The notes: generated by a model not told the origin, from the letters alone. DNA of 64,000 bases from CAVQBP01 sp963723205 (GCA_963723205.1 CAVRQC010000026.1:1-64000), one strand, 5' to 3'. Shown: positions 26,152 through 36,366, counted from the stretch's first letter. Numbers and translations: made by a program.

Positions 26152-28917
26152 TTAGTGTGCATCCAGCCAGTTATCACCGACTCCTGTATCGACTTCAACC
26201 GGAACATTTAACGGCAATGCATTTTCCATCAATTCTTTAATTAAAGGACGGAGAGCATCAACTTCATCTTTATGTACATCGAATACAAGTTCATCATGAA
26301 CCTGGAGGACCATTTTAGTTCTTGTTTTTCTTTTATTCAATTCATTATAAATATTTATCATTGCCAGCTTTATCATATCTGCGGCGGAACCCTGGACTCT
26401 CATGTTTATTGCAACACGTTCTTCAAATTGTCTGACAACCCGGTTGCTGCTGTTTATGTTTCGTAAAAATCTTCTTCTGCCCATTAAAGTCTCTGCGTAT
26501 CCTTTTTCCTTTGCCATCATAACTGATTCTTCCATAAAATTTTTCACATTCTTAAAAGAATTAAAATAAGTATCTATAATTTCTTTGGCGTGAGTTTGAG
26601 TTACCCCTAACCTGGTTTTTAAACCGAATGGGCCGATACCATAGAGAATTCCGAAATTCACTTCTTTAGCTTTCCTTCTCATATCAGGAGTTACATCTTC
26701 AGGGTCGACCATAAATACTAATGCTGCTGTGCTCCGGTGAATATCTTCTTTATTTTTAAAAGCTTTTGTTAAACCTGGATCGCTTGAAATGCTTGCCATA
26801 ATTCTTAATTCAATCTGGCTGTAATCGGCGCTTAAGATAACATAGTCTTTATTACGCGGTACGAATGCTTTTCTTATTTCTTTTCCCAAATCAGTTCTAA
26901 TTGGTATGTTCTGGAGATTCGGGTCGTTGCTTGATAATCTGCCTGTTGAAGCAACCGTTTGATTAAAGCTTGTATGTATCCTTCCTGTTGAAGGTTCAAT
27001 TAGATTAGGAAGGGCATCTGAATATGTTGATTTTAACTTGGAGACCTGTCTGAAATCCAGGATCATCCCGACTACTTCATGTTCACCTCTTATACTTTCA
27101 AGCGATCTTGCATCGGTTGAAAAACCTGTTTTAGTTTTTTTCCCTTTCCTTAAACCGAGTTTTTTAAAAAGAATTTCCTGTAATTGTTTTGGAGAATTAA
27201 TATTGAATTCTTCATCACAGCATTCATAAATTTGCCTGGTGTAATTTTCCATTGCTGTTTGAAGATCATTACTTAATGCGTTTAATGCTTCTACATCTAT
27301 TTTTATTCCTTCTCTTTCCATGTCTTCGAGAACAGGAACAAGAGGGAATTCAACTTCATAAGCCAGTTTAGTTAGATTTTCTTTCTCCAGTTCTTTTTTT
27401 AATTTATTATATAACCGGAAAGTAATATCTGCATCTTCACTTGCATAATTAGAAATAGAATTAAGATCAACATCGAATATTTTTGATGGATCTTTTTTCT
27501 CTCCTATTAAATCAGAAATAGGGATAGGTTTATAATTCAGATATTTCTGTGAAAGTTCGTCCATACCATGTTTTTGATCAGGGTCAATGCAGTAGCTGGC
27601 AAGCATTGTATCAAAATAGAAATTCTTAAGTTCGATTCCGTAATTCCGGAGCACAGCTATATCAAATTTCCCATTCTGGCAGACTTTCTTAATTTCTTTA
27701 TTTTCAAAAACAGGCTTAAATATCTTTACAAAATCATTAATAGGAAGCCGGTCCTTTAAATTCTGTTTAAATTTCCCGCCTTCATGTGTATATGGATTTA
27801 TGGCCACATAATAACCTTCATTCTCTTTTGTTGAAAAGGAAGCTCCGGCTATATTCAATTTATAACTATTTAAATCATCTGTTTCAGTATCGAATACAAA
27901 GAGAGACTCTTTGCTAATTGTTTTTGCTAACACTTCTGCTTCTTCAGCAGTTGTTATTAATTTATAATGTGCCTTCTTTTCATTATAAGTTGAAATTTCA
28001 CTCACAATTTCTTCTTCAATATTTTCCTGTTTACTCCACATGCCGTAAATAGTTAAGAGTCTGCTGTACTGGCTTTTAAATTCCAGCCTGAGGAAAAGGT
28101 CACGCAGCTTATCAAAATTCGGTTTTTTTAATTTTGCAGCTTCGAAATCAAATTCGAGAGGAACTTCACAATTTATTGTTGCAAGAAGTTTGGAGAGGAC
28201 AGCATCATCTTTACCGGCAACCAATTTATTTTTTAAAGCTGCTTTGGAGATTTCATCTATATGTTCATAAATTCCTTCAATCGAACCATATTGCTGAATA
28301 AGCGGAATTGCAGTTTTAGGACCAATCCCGTCAATCCCCGGAATATCATCAGATTTATCACCAATCAAAGCCAGATAATCAATCATCTGGTTCGGTTCGA
28401 AACCAAATTCTTCTTTAACCTTTTCAACATCATAAGTAACTATTTCTTCAGCGGTTTTTCCGGGTCTTATTAATTTTACTTTATCGGTCACTAGCTGGTT
28501 AAAATCTTTATCCGGTGTAATTACATAAGATTCAAGTCCATGCTTTTCAGCCATGCAAACAGCAGTACCGATAATATCATCCGCTTCATATTTCGGAAGT
28601 ATATATATTGGAATATTGAGAGCATCAATAATATCTTTTATCGTTTCTATCTGAGGTTTCATATCGTCAGGCATAGCAGAACGTGAAGCTTTGTATCCTT
28701 TATATTGTTCATGGCGGAATGTTTTCCCGTACGAATCGAAAGCAACTGCAAGGTAATCCGGTTTAGTATCTTCAAGTATTTTTATCAGCTGATTTAAGAA
28801 ACCGTAAACTGCTGATGTAGGTTCACCTTTAGAGGTTATTAAAGGACGGTTTATAAATGCAAAATAGGCTTTATAGGCAAGCGCCATCGCATCAATAATA
28901 ACAAACTTTTTACTCAT
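26152..28917 (-). CDS. polA: DNA polymerase I
   Basis: The 921-residue protein is complete, with three domains. The 5'-3' nuclease (about 1-290) contains VIDAMALAYKAYFAF, YEADDIIGT, TPDKDFNQLV and GDKSDDIPGIDGIGPKTA. The 3'-5' exonuclease (about 315-500) has the metal-binding FDTETDD (near 341-347) and an intact core. The polymerase domain contains TGRLSSNDPNLQNIP, motif A DYSQIELRI (near 697), motif B RRKAKEVNFGILYGI and motif C VHDELVFDV (near 874). It fills gaps and removes RNA primers in replication and repair. Unlike some PolA proteins, the proofreading active site appears intact. It has its own ATG start and no close operon partners. Confidence 0.98.
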   Translation of the reverse strand: MSKKFVIIDAMALAYKAYFAFINRPLITSKGEPTSAVYGFLNQLIKILEDTKPDYLAVAFDSYGKTFRHEQYKGYKASRSAMPDDMKPQIETIKDIIDALNIPIYILPKYEADDIIGTAVCMAEKHGLESYVITPDKDFNQLVTDKVKLIRPGKTAEEIVTYDVEKVKEEFGFEPNQMIDYLALIGDKSDDIPGIDGIGPKTAIPLIQQYGSIEGIYEHIDEISKAALKNKLVAGKDDAVLSKLLATINCEVPLEFDFEAAKLKKPNFDKLRDLFLRLEFKSQYSRLLTIYGMWSKQENIEEEIVSEISTYNEKKAHYKLITTAEEAEVLAKTISKESLFVFDTETDDLNSYKLNIAGASFSTKENEGYYVAINPYTHEGGKFKQNLKDRLPINDFVKIFKPVFENKEIKKVCQNGKFDIAVLRNYGIELKNFYFDTMLASYCIDPDQKHGMDELSQKYLNYKPIPISDLIGEKKDPSKIFDVDLNSISNYASEDADITFRLYNKLKKELEKENLTKLAYEVEFPLVPVLEDMEREGIKIDVEALNALSNDLQTAMENYTRQIYECCDEEFNINSPKQLQEILFKKLGLRKGKKTKTGFSTDARSLESIRGEHEVVGMILDFRQVSKLKSTYSDALPNLIEPSTGRIHTSFNQTVASTGRLSSNDPNLQNIPIRTDLGKEIRKAFVPRNKDYVILSADYSQIELRIMASISSDPGLTKAFKNKEDIHRSTAALVFMVDPEDVTPDMRRKAKEVNFGILYGIGPFGLKTRLGVTQTHAKEIIDTYFNSFKNVKNFMEESVMMAKEKGYAETLMGRRRFLRNINSSNRVVRQFEERVAINMRVQGSAADMIKLAMINIYNELNKRKTRTKMVLQVHDELVFDVHKDEVDALRPLIKELMENALPLNVPVEVDTGVGDNWLDAH

Positions 28918-29432
28918 TTAATTACTTTTATTAATAAATAGGGATTAATTAGAATATTGTTTATATGTGTGCAAATTTACAAATAAATAAACGAAGTCGC
29001 ATTATGCAAGGGTCAAGATAAAAGATAAAAGTCCTTAACGAATCCGGGTAATAGAATACTGAGAGAACTGACCTGCCTCTTAAGCAGTTAAATAAAACAG
29101 ATTTTGGCAAATATTATTTGGCCCAATTTCACTCCGGAATAGTATGAATGAACTTGATTTAAGTCAATAATTTTGAGCTAATAAAACCGATATTCGCATC
29201 AAAAACATCAAGTGTAAAAAGCACCATCTTGATTAATTCTTCTTTTTAAAGAACGAATCAGACACGGAATTAATTACTACCTTTTATCTAAGCCCTAAAG
29301 AATAAGAAATTATATAAATGTAAGTTCAGAAATATCGAAATATTTTTGCTTATAACTTTAATTTTCTAGATATTTATAAAAAGCAGAATGACCAAAGCAA
29401 TAACTTAAAGAATTTTACAGCCTGGCCGCATA
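28918..29432. other. 515-bp intergenic region between polA and a TonB receptor
   Basis: This divergent region should contain promoters for both neighbours. No RNA gene, strong hairpin or coding remnant was recognised. The segment 29080-29240 contains loosely repeated words (ATCAAG, TAAAA) but nothing I can name. Confidence 0.4.
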
Positions 29433-31760
29433 TTGAAAAAAATTATACTTAAAATTGCAATAGTTGTTTTGTTCATAAATCATTTTAATCTTTATGCACA
29501 AAAAAACGAAAACAGCATTTACGGTTTTGTAACAGATAAAACTACCGGCGAAGTTTTAATTGGAACAAATATTCTTCTTTACCAAGACAGCATATCAACC
29601 ATTCTTCCTCCTTTGGCCGGTGTTGCAACAAACAGGTATGGCTATTACATATATCCAAAACTACCTGAAGGCGACTTCTTTTTAATCTTCAGGCAAGTAG
29701 GATATAAAACGACGATTAGAGAAGTTAAGCTAACTTACAAAAGAGAAAAACTTGTCTATGGTATAGGATTGGAGCCTGAAACCATAAAGCTTAAAGAAGT
29801 CGTAGTTACAGGGCAAAAACAGGAAAACGCAACAAACGTTTCAACAATAGATGTCTCACAGAATGTTTTAAGCAAGCTTCCGAGTTTAACCGGCGAAGTA
29901 GATTTATTTAAAATGCTTCAAACTCTTCCCGGTGTGGGAATGGCGAGTGAAATATCAAACGGACTTTACGTCAGAGGCGGTTCACCGGATCAGAATTTAA
30001 CGTTGGTAGACGGAGTGATTGTCTATAATCCTTCTCACCTTGGAAATATTGCTAGTGCATTTAACTCAAACGCAATCAGTGATATTAAACTTATTAAAGG
30101 AGCTTACCCTGCAGAATACGGGGACAGACTTTCAAGTATTCTGGATATTCGTTTACGATCCGGAACAAAAGAAGAAAACAAAGCTACACTCGGGTTGGGA
30201 CTTATAAATTCATTTGCAACTCTCGAAGGACCGGTCGGCAAAAAATCTACTTATATGATTTCGGGAAGAACAATGTACTACAATATGCTTGTAAATAATT
30301 TTAATAAAACCAGTTCCATTCCCCGGTACAGCTTTAGTGATTTAAATTCGAAAATTACTTACAACTTGTCAGAAACAAGCATACTTTCGATAAGCGGTTT
30401 ATATTCCAAAGATAAAATAACAAACCCTGCAGGTGCGGAATATAATTATGATATAGAATGGAGCAATGAATTCTTAAGTCTCGACTGGCTTCATATCAAT
30501 AAAAATTCGGTTTTTATAAATTCAATTCTAAGCTACATCGATTATGATTTCAAATCGATTATTGGCTTAAGCCCTGGGCAGTTAACCACTTCAACATATT
30601 TCGCTTCATCACGGTTGAGAGATATACAACTTAAGGAACATGTCGAGTCGAAATGGAATGAAAATAATACTTTTAAAGGAGGATTGGAGCTGACATATCA
30701 TATTTACAATTTATTATACAGCAATGCTTATAACTCATTGCTGGAAGAAAATCCGTTCGCAGGTAATAGCTTGAATTCATTCGAAAGTGCAGTATACCTG
30801 GAAAATGAAAGTAAATTAACATCTCTGTTTACAGCTAACGTTGGTACAAGGTTATACTATTTTAACCTCCAGAAATATTTTTATGCCGAACCTCATATTT
30901 CATTTAAATATGCTCTTACAGAAAACAATTTTCTAAAAGCTGCATTTGCTACATCACATCAGTATTTACATTTGATTGACAGAAATGATATATCACTTCC
31001 AACGGATTTGTGGTATCCTTCAACAAAACAAGTCCTTCCGGCAAAATCAAACGAGTATGTTTTCGGTATAGACGATTATATTTCCAATCAAACTTACCTG
31101 CTGTCGCTTGAAGGCTATTACAGGGACATGAAAGATCTATACGAATTTAAAAACAATGCAGTATTAAATCCGTTCGATAATTCAATTGAAAATCAATTTG
31201 TTAAAGGGAATGGTGAGGCTTACGGTATTGAATTGTTCTTTAATAAACGGAAAGGTAATTTAAACGGATGGATAGGCTACACGCTTTCTTGGACGAAGAG
31301 ACAATTCGATGCTCTTAACGCAGGAAAAGTTTTTTATCCCAAGTATGACAGAAGACATGATATCTCCGTAGTTATCTCCTATAAAATTTCCGATGCATTT
31401 AGCACTGGGCTTACATGGATATATGCAACAGGTGAAAGATACAATTTACCTGTAGGACAGTATATATTTCAGCAGGTTAACACAGGAAAATATGAAGAAA
31501 TTTATTTAAACCACAAAGGATTAAATGCAGATAAATTTCCTGCATACCATAAGCTTGATCTAAATTTATCATATACATTTACATTAATGAAAAATAAAAT
31601 GGAAGCATATGTAAATATTTTAAATGTTTACAACAGGCAAAATCCTTTTGCTCAATATGTAACCACGGAAACAAATCCCGACGGAAGTCAGAAATTAGTA
31701 ATAAGAAGAATTACGCTTTTCCCTATAATTCCAACTTTGGGATTAAAAATAAATTTATAA
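29433..31760 (+). CDS. TonB-dependent outer membrane receptor with CarboxypepD_reg domain
   Basis: The 775-residue protein starts at TTG 29433, which opens a signal peptide (IILKIAIVVLFINHFNLYAQ). An N-terminal carboxypeptidase-regulatory-like beta domain follows (SIYGFVTDKTTGEVLIGTNILLY..YYIYPKLPEGDFFLIFRQVGYK). The TonB plug has VVVTGQ, LPSLTGEVDLFKMLQTLPGV and LYVRGGSPDQNLTLVDGVIVYNPSH, and the 22-strand-type barrel ends in a hydrophobic terminal strand (IPTLGLKIN). Receptors of this kind import chelates or oligosaccharides, or act in sensing. A DUF4249-like lipoprotein gene starts 2 bp after its stop, a frequent pairing in Bacteroidota, so the lipoprotein probably caps or assists this barrel. 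The ligand is unknown. Confidence 0.92.
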   Translation: MKKIILKIAIVVLFINHFNLYAQKNENSIYGFVTDKTTGEVLIGTNILLYQDSISTILPPLAGVATNRYGYYIYPKLPEGDFFLIFRQVGYKTTIREVKLTYKREKLVYGIGLEPETIKLKEVVVTGQKQENATNVSTIDVSQNVLSKLPSLTGEVDLFKMLQTLPGVGMASEISNGLYVRGGSPDQNLTLVDGVIVYNPSHLGNIASAFNSNAISDIKLIKGAYPAEYGDRLSSILDIRLRSGTKEENKATLGLGLINSFATLEGPVGKKSTYMISGRTMYYNMLVNNFNKTSSIPRYSFSDLNSKITYNLSETSILSISGLYSKDKITNPAGAEYNYDIEWSNEFLSLDWLHINKNSVFINSILSYIDYDFKSIIGLSPGQLTTSTYFASSRLRDIQLKEHVESKWNENNTFKGGLELTYHIYNLLYSNAYNSLLEENPFAGNSLNSFESAVYLENESKLTSLFTANVGTRLYYFNLQKYFYAEPHISFKYALTENNFLKAAFATSHQYLHLIDRNDISLPTDLWYPSTKQVLPAKSNEYVFGIDDYISNQTYLLSLEGYYRDMKDLYEFKNNAVLNPFDNSIENQFVKGNGEAYGIELFFNKRKGNLNGWIGYTLSWTKRQFDALNAGKVFYPKYDRRHDISVVISYKISDAFSTGLTWIYATGERYNLPVGQYIFQQVNTGKYEEIYLNHKGLNADKFPAYHKLDLNLSYTFTLMKNKMEAYVNILNVYNRQNPFAQYVTTETNPDGSQKLVIRRITLFPIIPTLGLKINL

Positions 31761-31761
31761 C

Positions 31762-32547
31762 ATGAATAAATTAAAATATCTTTGTGTTATCAGCTTTTTT
31801 CTTTTTGCATACGGCTGTGAGAAATCAAGTATTGTTAGCATCCCGGTACCATACGAAGAGGATGTAGTAGTGGAGAGCCAGTTGATTGCAGGTCAAAATT
31901 TCCAGGGAGTCCGGATTACAAGGACAGTACCAGTTAACGAAATCTTCGACATAAATAAATCTGAGGTTAAGAATGCGGTTGTGTACCTCAAGGTAAACGA
32001 TGTAAAGGTAATTCCTCTTCATTTAATTTCATACGGAATATATCTTCCGACTGCCAACTTGCATGTAGATTACGGAAGCAAATACGAATTATTCGGTAAA
32101 GTTGAAGGGAATTCTTTTTACAGCCAAACAATAATACCGCAAAAACCTGTTGAAGTTAGTTCGGACTATAATTCAACAGGGAATTATATGGAGTCAACCG
32201 TCCGGTCAAATCCCGGCGAAGTTTACGGGGGTATCTGGAGCATCGACAGGCTGACTAAAACATCAGCTACGGATTTTTATTCTATTGTTTCACCTAGCGA
32301 TAATCAAGCAATTATATCGACCAGGTCAACTACACTACCCCAGGAGTACCGGTCAGCAGACTATGAAGGCAGGAGATTTATCCAGGTTTATGCATTCGAT
32401 AAACAATTCAAAGATTTTTTTAATTCCAAAGACAATAACCAGCCGTTCAGCAATTATTTTGCACAGGGCGGCGGATCGATAGCATGGAACGTTTACGGTG
32501 ATCACGTAATAGGATTATTTATAGGTATTGCAAAAAGTCGTTTATGA
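31762..32547 (+). CDS. DUF4249-like outer membrane lipoprotein
   Basis: The 261-residue protein has a lipoprotein signal peptide (CVISFFLFAYGC, lipobox Cys near residue 19). The DUF4249 pattern follows: VVVESQLIAGQNFQGVRITRTVPVNE with a beta-strand duplicate, and a C-terminal SIAWNVYGDHVIGLFIG. It is shorter than most DUF4249 proteins, which exceed 350 residues, so the core may be compact or part may have been lost. It lies 1 bp after the TonB receptor and overlaps the rhodanese-like gene by 4 bp, so all three are one operon. Presumed outer membrane, working with the receptor. Confidence 0.75.
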   Translation: MNKLKYLCVISFFLFAYGCEKSSIVSIPVPYEEDVVVESQLIAGQNFQGVRITRTVPVNEIFDINKSEVKNAVVYLKVNDVKVIPLHLISYGIYLPTANLHVDYGSKYELFGKVEGNSFYSQTIIPQKPVEVSSDYNSTGNYMESTVRSNPGEVYGGIWSIDRLTKTSATDFYSIVSPSDNQAIISTRSTTLPQEYRSADYEGRRFIQVYAFDKQFKDFFNSKDNNQPFSNYFAQGGGSIAWNVYGDHVIGLFIGIAKSRL

Positions 32548-33620
32548 AAAAGATTAGTATCATAGTTTTTGTATCCGTTTTAGTCATCTTATCATTTAAC
32601 GGATGCTTAAAGGATCTGGTTACCCAGCCTATTATGATAAACCTCGATACCAATGCAGAAGTTCTCGAACTTCTCGAATCCCGTAACAATTTCATAAATA
32701 CCGATAGCTCACTATCTTTAGTAAATTCAGTTGAAGTGTACAACAACCTTAATAATTATTTAATTGCAGATGTACGATCGCATGATGATTTCATAAACGG
32801 ACATATTCAAAATGCAATAAATATAAGGCCGGACAGCTTATTATTATTTATGAAATCAAATGAACAAAACGGCTTTCCCAAAAAAATAATTGTAAGCAGC
32901 ACCGGGCAGTCAGCTTCATACTATACAGGTTTATTGATCCTTGACGGATATCCAAATGTTTATGCGATGAAGTACGGAATGGCGTCGTGGAATAGTGCTT
33001 TTGCTTCGCCATGGCTGAATGCTGTAAACAATTATTATGCAGATACACTTAATAAAATTCAATATTCTCTGGCAGAACTTTCATCTCTACCGTCTATAAC
33101 TTCTTCAAATAGAAATTCAACTATAAAAACTAAAGTTGAAGAGAAGATTAATTCTTTACTGAAAGAAGGATTTGAAGACGATTTTAAGCTGTCGTATTCG
33201 ACGCCGGTAAGTGATTTTAATACAGTTGCACAAATTGTAGGCCCTGATATATATTTAGTTTGTATAGGCGATGAAGATTTTTACGGTCAGCGAAGTTCAG
33301 GTTTAGAACATCCCCGCCTTTCAGTAAATTATTCTTATACGAAATCATACTCGTATTTTGCATCTGCAAATTATCTTCAAACATTGCCGGATGACAAACC
33401 AATTTATTTATATTCTTATTCCGGACATATAAGTGCTTTTATTACTGTGTACTTAAGAATTTTAGGTTATAATGCAAATTCAATTTTGTTCGGAGGAAAT
33501 AATTTATTACACAGTCAAATGCTTCATAGTGCAATGCTTTATCAAACACCTTATAATGATTATATTTTTACATCTAATGATATAAATAATTTTCCTTATG
33601 TAACCGGTAATCCTAAATGA
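32544..33620 (+). CDS. Lipoprotein with two rhodanese-like domains lacking catalytic cysteines
   Basis: The 358-residue protein has a lipoprotein signal peptide ending in FNGC (Cys near residue 21). Domain 1 has the rhodanese pattern YLIADVRSHDDFINGHIQNAINI and YAMKYGMASWNSAF, but the active-site loop reads VSSTGQSA. Domain 2 has IYLVCIGDEDFYG and a loop LYSYSGHISA followed by VYLRILGYNANSILFGGNNLLHS. In each loop the nucleophilic Cys position (C-x-[ST]-G) is Ser. The protein therefore probably binds or scaffolds rather than transfers sulfur. Its ATG overlaps the DUF4249-like gene stop, tying it to the TonB receptor operon. Role inferred. Confidence 0.8.
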   Translation: MKKISIIVFVSVLVILSFNGCLKDLVTQPIMINLDTNAEVLELLESRNNFINTDSSLSLVNSVEVYNNLNNYLIADVRSHDDFINGHIQNAINIRPDSLLLFMKSNEQNGFPKKIIVSSTGQSASYYTGLLILDGYPNVYAMKYGMASWNSAFASPWLNAVNNYYADTLNKIQYSLAELSSLPSITSSNRNSTIKTKVEEKINSLLKEGFEDDFKLSYSTPVSDFNTVAQIVGPDIYLVCIGDEDFYGQRSSGLEHPRLSVNYSYTKSYSYFASANYLQTLPDDKPIYLYSYSGHISAFITVYLRILGYNANSILFGGNNLLHSQMLHSAMLYQTPYNDYIFTSNDINNFPYVTGNPK

Positions 33621-33745
33621 AAAATATGAGATTCAGATCTTTTCCCTGATAGTTTCCGCGATAATCTTTATATCGTTTGATTTTTGAATGATAAGTTTTA
33701 TATGATTTAGTATTAACACTTATATATTAAAAACAAAGGAATAAT

Positions 33746-34249
33746 ATGAAATCTGAAGAACTGCGTTCTATCCAAGCACCTTTGAAGGAGCAGTACAAGA
33801 AAGAACCGCGAGCTGCGTTGGTTACTTTAAAAGCGAGCGGTCACCTGGGTGATGGAATTACATGTAAAATCGAAACGGGCAAAGCTATTATTGATGCCGG
33901 TTTACATCCTGCTACGGGAGGAGACGGTTTTCATATTTGTTCAGGTGATATGCTGCTTGATGCTCTTGTTGCGTGTGCCGGTGTAACTCTAAATGCAGTA
34001 GCAACGGCAATTGGAACAGATATTAAAGACGGTATGGTGTATGCCGAAGGCGATCTTGATTTCCGGGGTACCTTGGCAGTTTCAAAAGAAACACCGGTTG
34101 GTTTCAAAGATATTAGACTTAAATTCAAACTGGAAACAGATGCTTCGGAGCAGCAGCTTGCTGATCTTTTAAAACTAACCGAAAGGTATTGCGTAGTCTA
34201 TCAGACACTTCGTAATTCACCGGCAATGAAGGTTACTTTAAATAATTAA
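33746..34249 (+). CDS. OsmC-family peroxide reductase-like protein
   Basis: The 167-residue protein shows the OsmC/Ohr fold. A beta-rich N-terminal half includes GGDGFHICSGDMLLDALVACAGVTLNAVA with the first reactive cysteine C77. The C-terminal half holds RLKFKLETDASEQQLADLLKLTERYCVVYQTLRN with the second cysteine C149. The two cysteines are at the spacing used for organic hydroperoxide reduction. An AAAGGAATAAT site precedes the ATG. A decayed copy of the 3' end of this gene, including downstream sequence, lies at 44948-45094. Confidence 0.9.
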   Translation: MKSEELRSIQAPLKEQYKKEPRAALVTLKASGHLGDGITCKIETGKAIIDAGLHPATGGDGFHICSGDMLLDALVACAGVTLNAVATAIGTDIKDGMVYAEGDLDFRGTLAVSKETPVGFKDIRLKFKLETDASEQQLADLLKLTERYCVVYQTLRNSPAMKVTLNN

Positions 34250-34283
34250 ATATTGCTGAAAGAATTTTTTGACCACCTTTTGA

Positions 34284-34305
34284 ATAAACCGTAAAAACGG
34301 TTTAT
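34284..34305. terminator. Hairpin downstream of osmC
   Basis: ATAAACCGT (34284-34292) pairs perfectly with ACGGTTTAT (34297-34305) around an AAAA loop. It lies 35 bp after the osmC stop and ahead of the T-rich TTTTGTCTTTTGTC, so it may end osmC transcription. The 34306-34551 interval otherwise shows no gene. Confidence 0.5.
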
Positions 34306-34551
34306 AGAAATTTTGTCTTTTGTCTTTTTTCCAACAGTTAAAATCTCTGGTTAATAATATTTAAGTAGAACATAATATTTTTATTTCTATAGATTTATTT
34401 GCAGAAGCGGATTTGTTACGAATGAAGAAGGCAATAAGGTAAATCCTGACTAGTGGTTTACACTAAATTAGTGCTTAGCCGTAGTGATTTTTTTCATTTT
34501 GTTATCAATTATTGTAGAATAACAATTGATAAGAAAATAAATATTTGAAGA

Positions 34552-34965
34552 CTAATTATCAATATTAAATTTACTGGTCTTCCCGGAAATGAAAAAGCCA
34601 AGAGCAAGTAAAGAAAAGATAACGACAAACAGCCAAAGAGATTTGTCGTGACCAGGTAGTGAGCTAAATTCTCCGATCCTACCAATTATATCCAGTATAG
34701 CCCAAAGTGCAAAAAGTGAACCGTATCCATAAGCGAGTGTGGTATGCGTTTTCGATGCCGGGCCTTTCCGAACCGACCACGCAACAACACCAAATACCAG
34801 TTGGGCTGTACCAATAATCAAGAAAGCGAAAGCCGTTGAGATATCAGTAGTACCATAAGAGGATTTAATGGAAGGAACGGCCCAAGACAACAAAGCCATC
34901 GTACCTAATAAGATCAACAATACCGCTGCAATAGTAAACATAACATTAAGGTTTAGTTTTTTCAT
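34552..34965 (-). CDS. Four-helix membrane protein, unknown function
   Basis: The 137-residue protein has four predicted helices (about 8-30, 41-64, 77-97 and 107-127), beginning LNLNVMFTIAAVLLILLGTMALL and including DISTAFAFLIIGTAQLVFGVVAW and YGYGSLFALWAILDIIG. It looks like an inner-membrane protein of the small tetraspan type with no charged active-site pattern. It stands alone on the reverse strand. No function assigned. Confidence 0.65.
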   Translation of the reverse strand: MKKLNLNVMFTIAAVLLILLGTMALLSWAVPSIKSSYGTTDISTAFAFLIIGTAQLVFGVVAWSVRKGPASKTHTTLAYGYGSLFALWAILDIIGRIGEFSSLPGHDKSLWLFVVIFSLLALGFFISGKTSKFNIDN

Positions 34966-35225
34966 TTTTTATATTTTAATTGTGAAAAACATTTACTCGG
35001 TTTCAATGAGGTGATCAAATTGGTGCGTTGGGGTTTTCAGTTATTAATTTATGATTATAAAAATAGTTATTTTATTGTGAAATAAAAATATCGGATTTGT
35101 AATTCAAGCAATTTATTATCAGTCTTTCCAAAATGAACCACAAAGTGTTTGTAAATGCAATTGTTCTTTTCTGTCCAAATTAGCGGTATAAGCACAATTG
35201 TTTATATATTTCTTTTATAATAATA

Positions 35226-35477
35226 CTAATCCTGTAGAAATGTTGCTAATGATATGCATCTATGCTCACCTTCACTTAATACATCGTTCAGTGATACGTC
35301 ATTAGAATTAGGCTCATCAAGCATTAAGTAACGATATTGTTTCTCTCTGGCTTCTCTAGTTTGGGTCTCTATTTTTATACTATTAAATCCGAGCTTTCTT
35401 AACTCAAGTTTAAAACTATCTTTCAAATTATTAGTAATATATGAAGCAGCTAAGTCATTACTAAATAATAATGCCAC
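35226..35477 (-). pseudogene. Relic of an AAA/SMC-like ATPase
   Basis: An 83-codon frame starting with GTG contains LMLDEPNSNDVSLNDVLSEGEHRCISLATFLQ. The LSEGE..CISLA.FL piece resembles the ABC-type signature region of large defence-associated AAA ATPases, in which this helix precedes Walker B. The P-loop, Walker B Asp-Glu and everything downstream are missing, and stop codons flank the frame on both sides. It is best seen as a remnant of a much larger ATPase gene, perhaps from a lost defence or mobile unit. Confidence 0.5.
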
Positions 35478-35555
35478 TTAACCTAAACGAGGACGTCAGT
35501 TCATCTTGATAATGACAGTAGCCTTCCAGATTTAATGAAGTATAATCATATATTA

Positions 35556-36221
35556 TCAATTAAATTTAAATTGCCATCCTACAAGAATTGCATAGCTGTT
35601 TGCCTGGAATGACTGGGCTCCTTTTATATCTTGTTCCCTTTGGACAAAATAATAAACTATCTCACCAAAAAGTCCCCCGCTTTGCCCAAAATTTATCTCT
35701 AAACCGGCGCCTAAATTTACTCCGATTGCATATTTTACATTAATTGTAGAATCCTGTAATGCAAATCCGTATTGTGAAGCTAGTTGTTTAAATTGATCTG
35801 TCCAGTTAATATCAATATTCCCGCTGACTAAACCCGCCCCGGCTTTGGCATAAGGCACAATAGGTCCTGGTAAAAGCCTGGCTTTAACAAATATATCCAT
35901 CATAAGTTGATGCACTTTTAACTCAGAAATCTTCATATTTTGCCCTAAAACATCTGCACTTACATCAAAAGTAAACGGAACAGCTGCATAATTTACATCT
36001 GCACCAAAAGTTAAAAGAAATGGCAGACTGTATGTTAATTGCGCCCCTATAGGAATATATTCAGCTTGAGAGAAATCGGCTAAATCAGTAATAGAATTAT
36101 TAATTATATTTTTATCAAAAGAAGATCTGCCGACACCTGAATAAATAGAAAGAGCCACCTGTGCATTGACAGTAATGAACATAAAAGAAATTAAAACGGC
36201 AATAAAAAGAACTTTTTTCAT
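35556..36221 (-). CDS. Outer membrane beta-barrel protein (OmpA/OmpW-like fold)
   Basis: The 221-residue protein has a signal peptide (KKVLFIAVLISFMFITVNAQ) followed by alternating amphipathic strands typical of an 8-stranded barrel: IPIGAQLTYSLPFLLTFGADVNY, LMMDIFVKARLLPGPIVPYAKAGAG, VKYAIGVNLGAGLEINFG and a terminal strand SYAILVGWQFKFN ending in aromatic F-N. No peptidoglycan-binding domain is present. It likely sits in the outer membrane; the ligand or function is unknown. Confidence 0.72.
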   Translation of the reverse strand: MKKVLFIAVLISFMFITVNAQVALSIYSGVGRSSFDKNIINNSITDLADFSQAEYIPIGAQLTYSLPFLLTFGADVNYAAVPFTFDVSADVLGQNMKISELKVHQLMMDIFVKARLLPGPIVPYAKAGAGLVSGNIDINWTDQFKQLASQYGFALQDSTINVKYAIGVNLGAGLEINFGQSGGLFGEIVYYFVQREQDIKGAQSFQANSYAILVGWQFKFN

Positions 36222-36366
36222 TATTCCTCCCTAAATATTTTTAATAATATAATTAGAAAGCTACACTCCACGAAAATAATTAAGGGCGCTGTAAATTTCT
36301 TTATCACTTACAATCGTGAAGCCCCGATACTATCCCTCCATGGGATAGTATCGGCTTATCATATTC

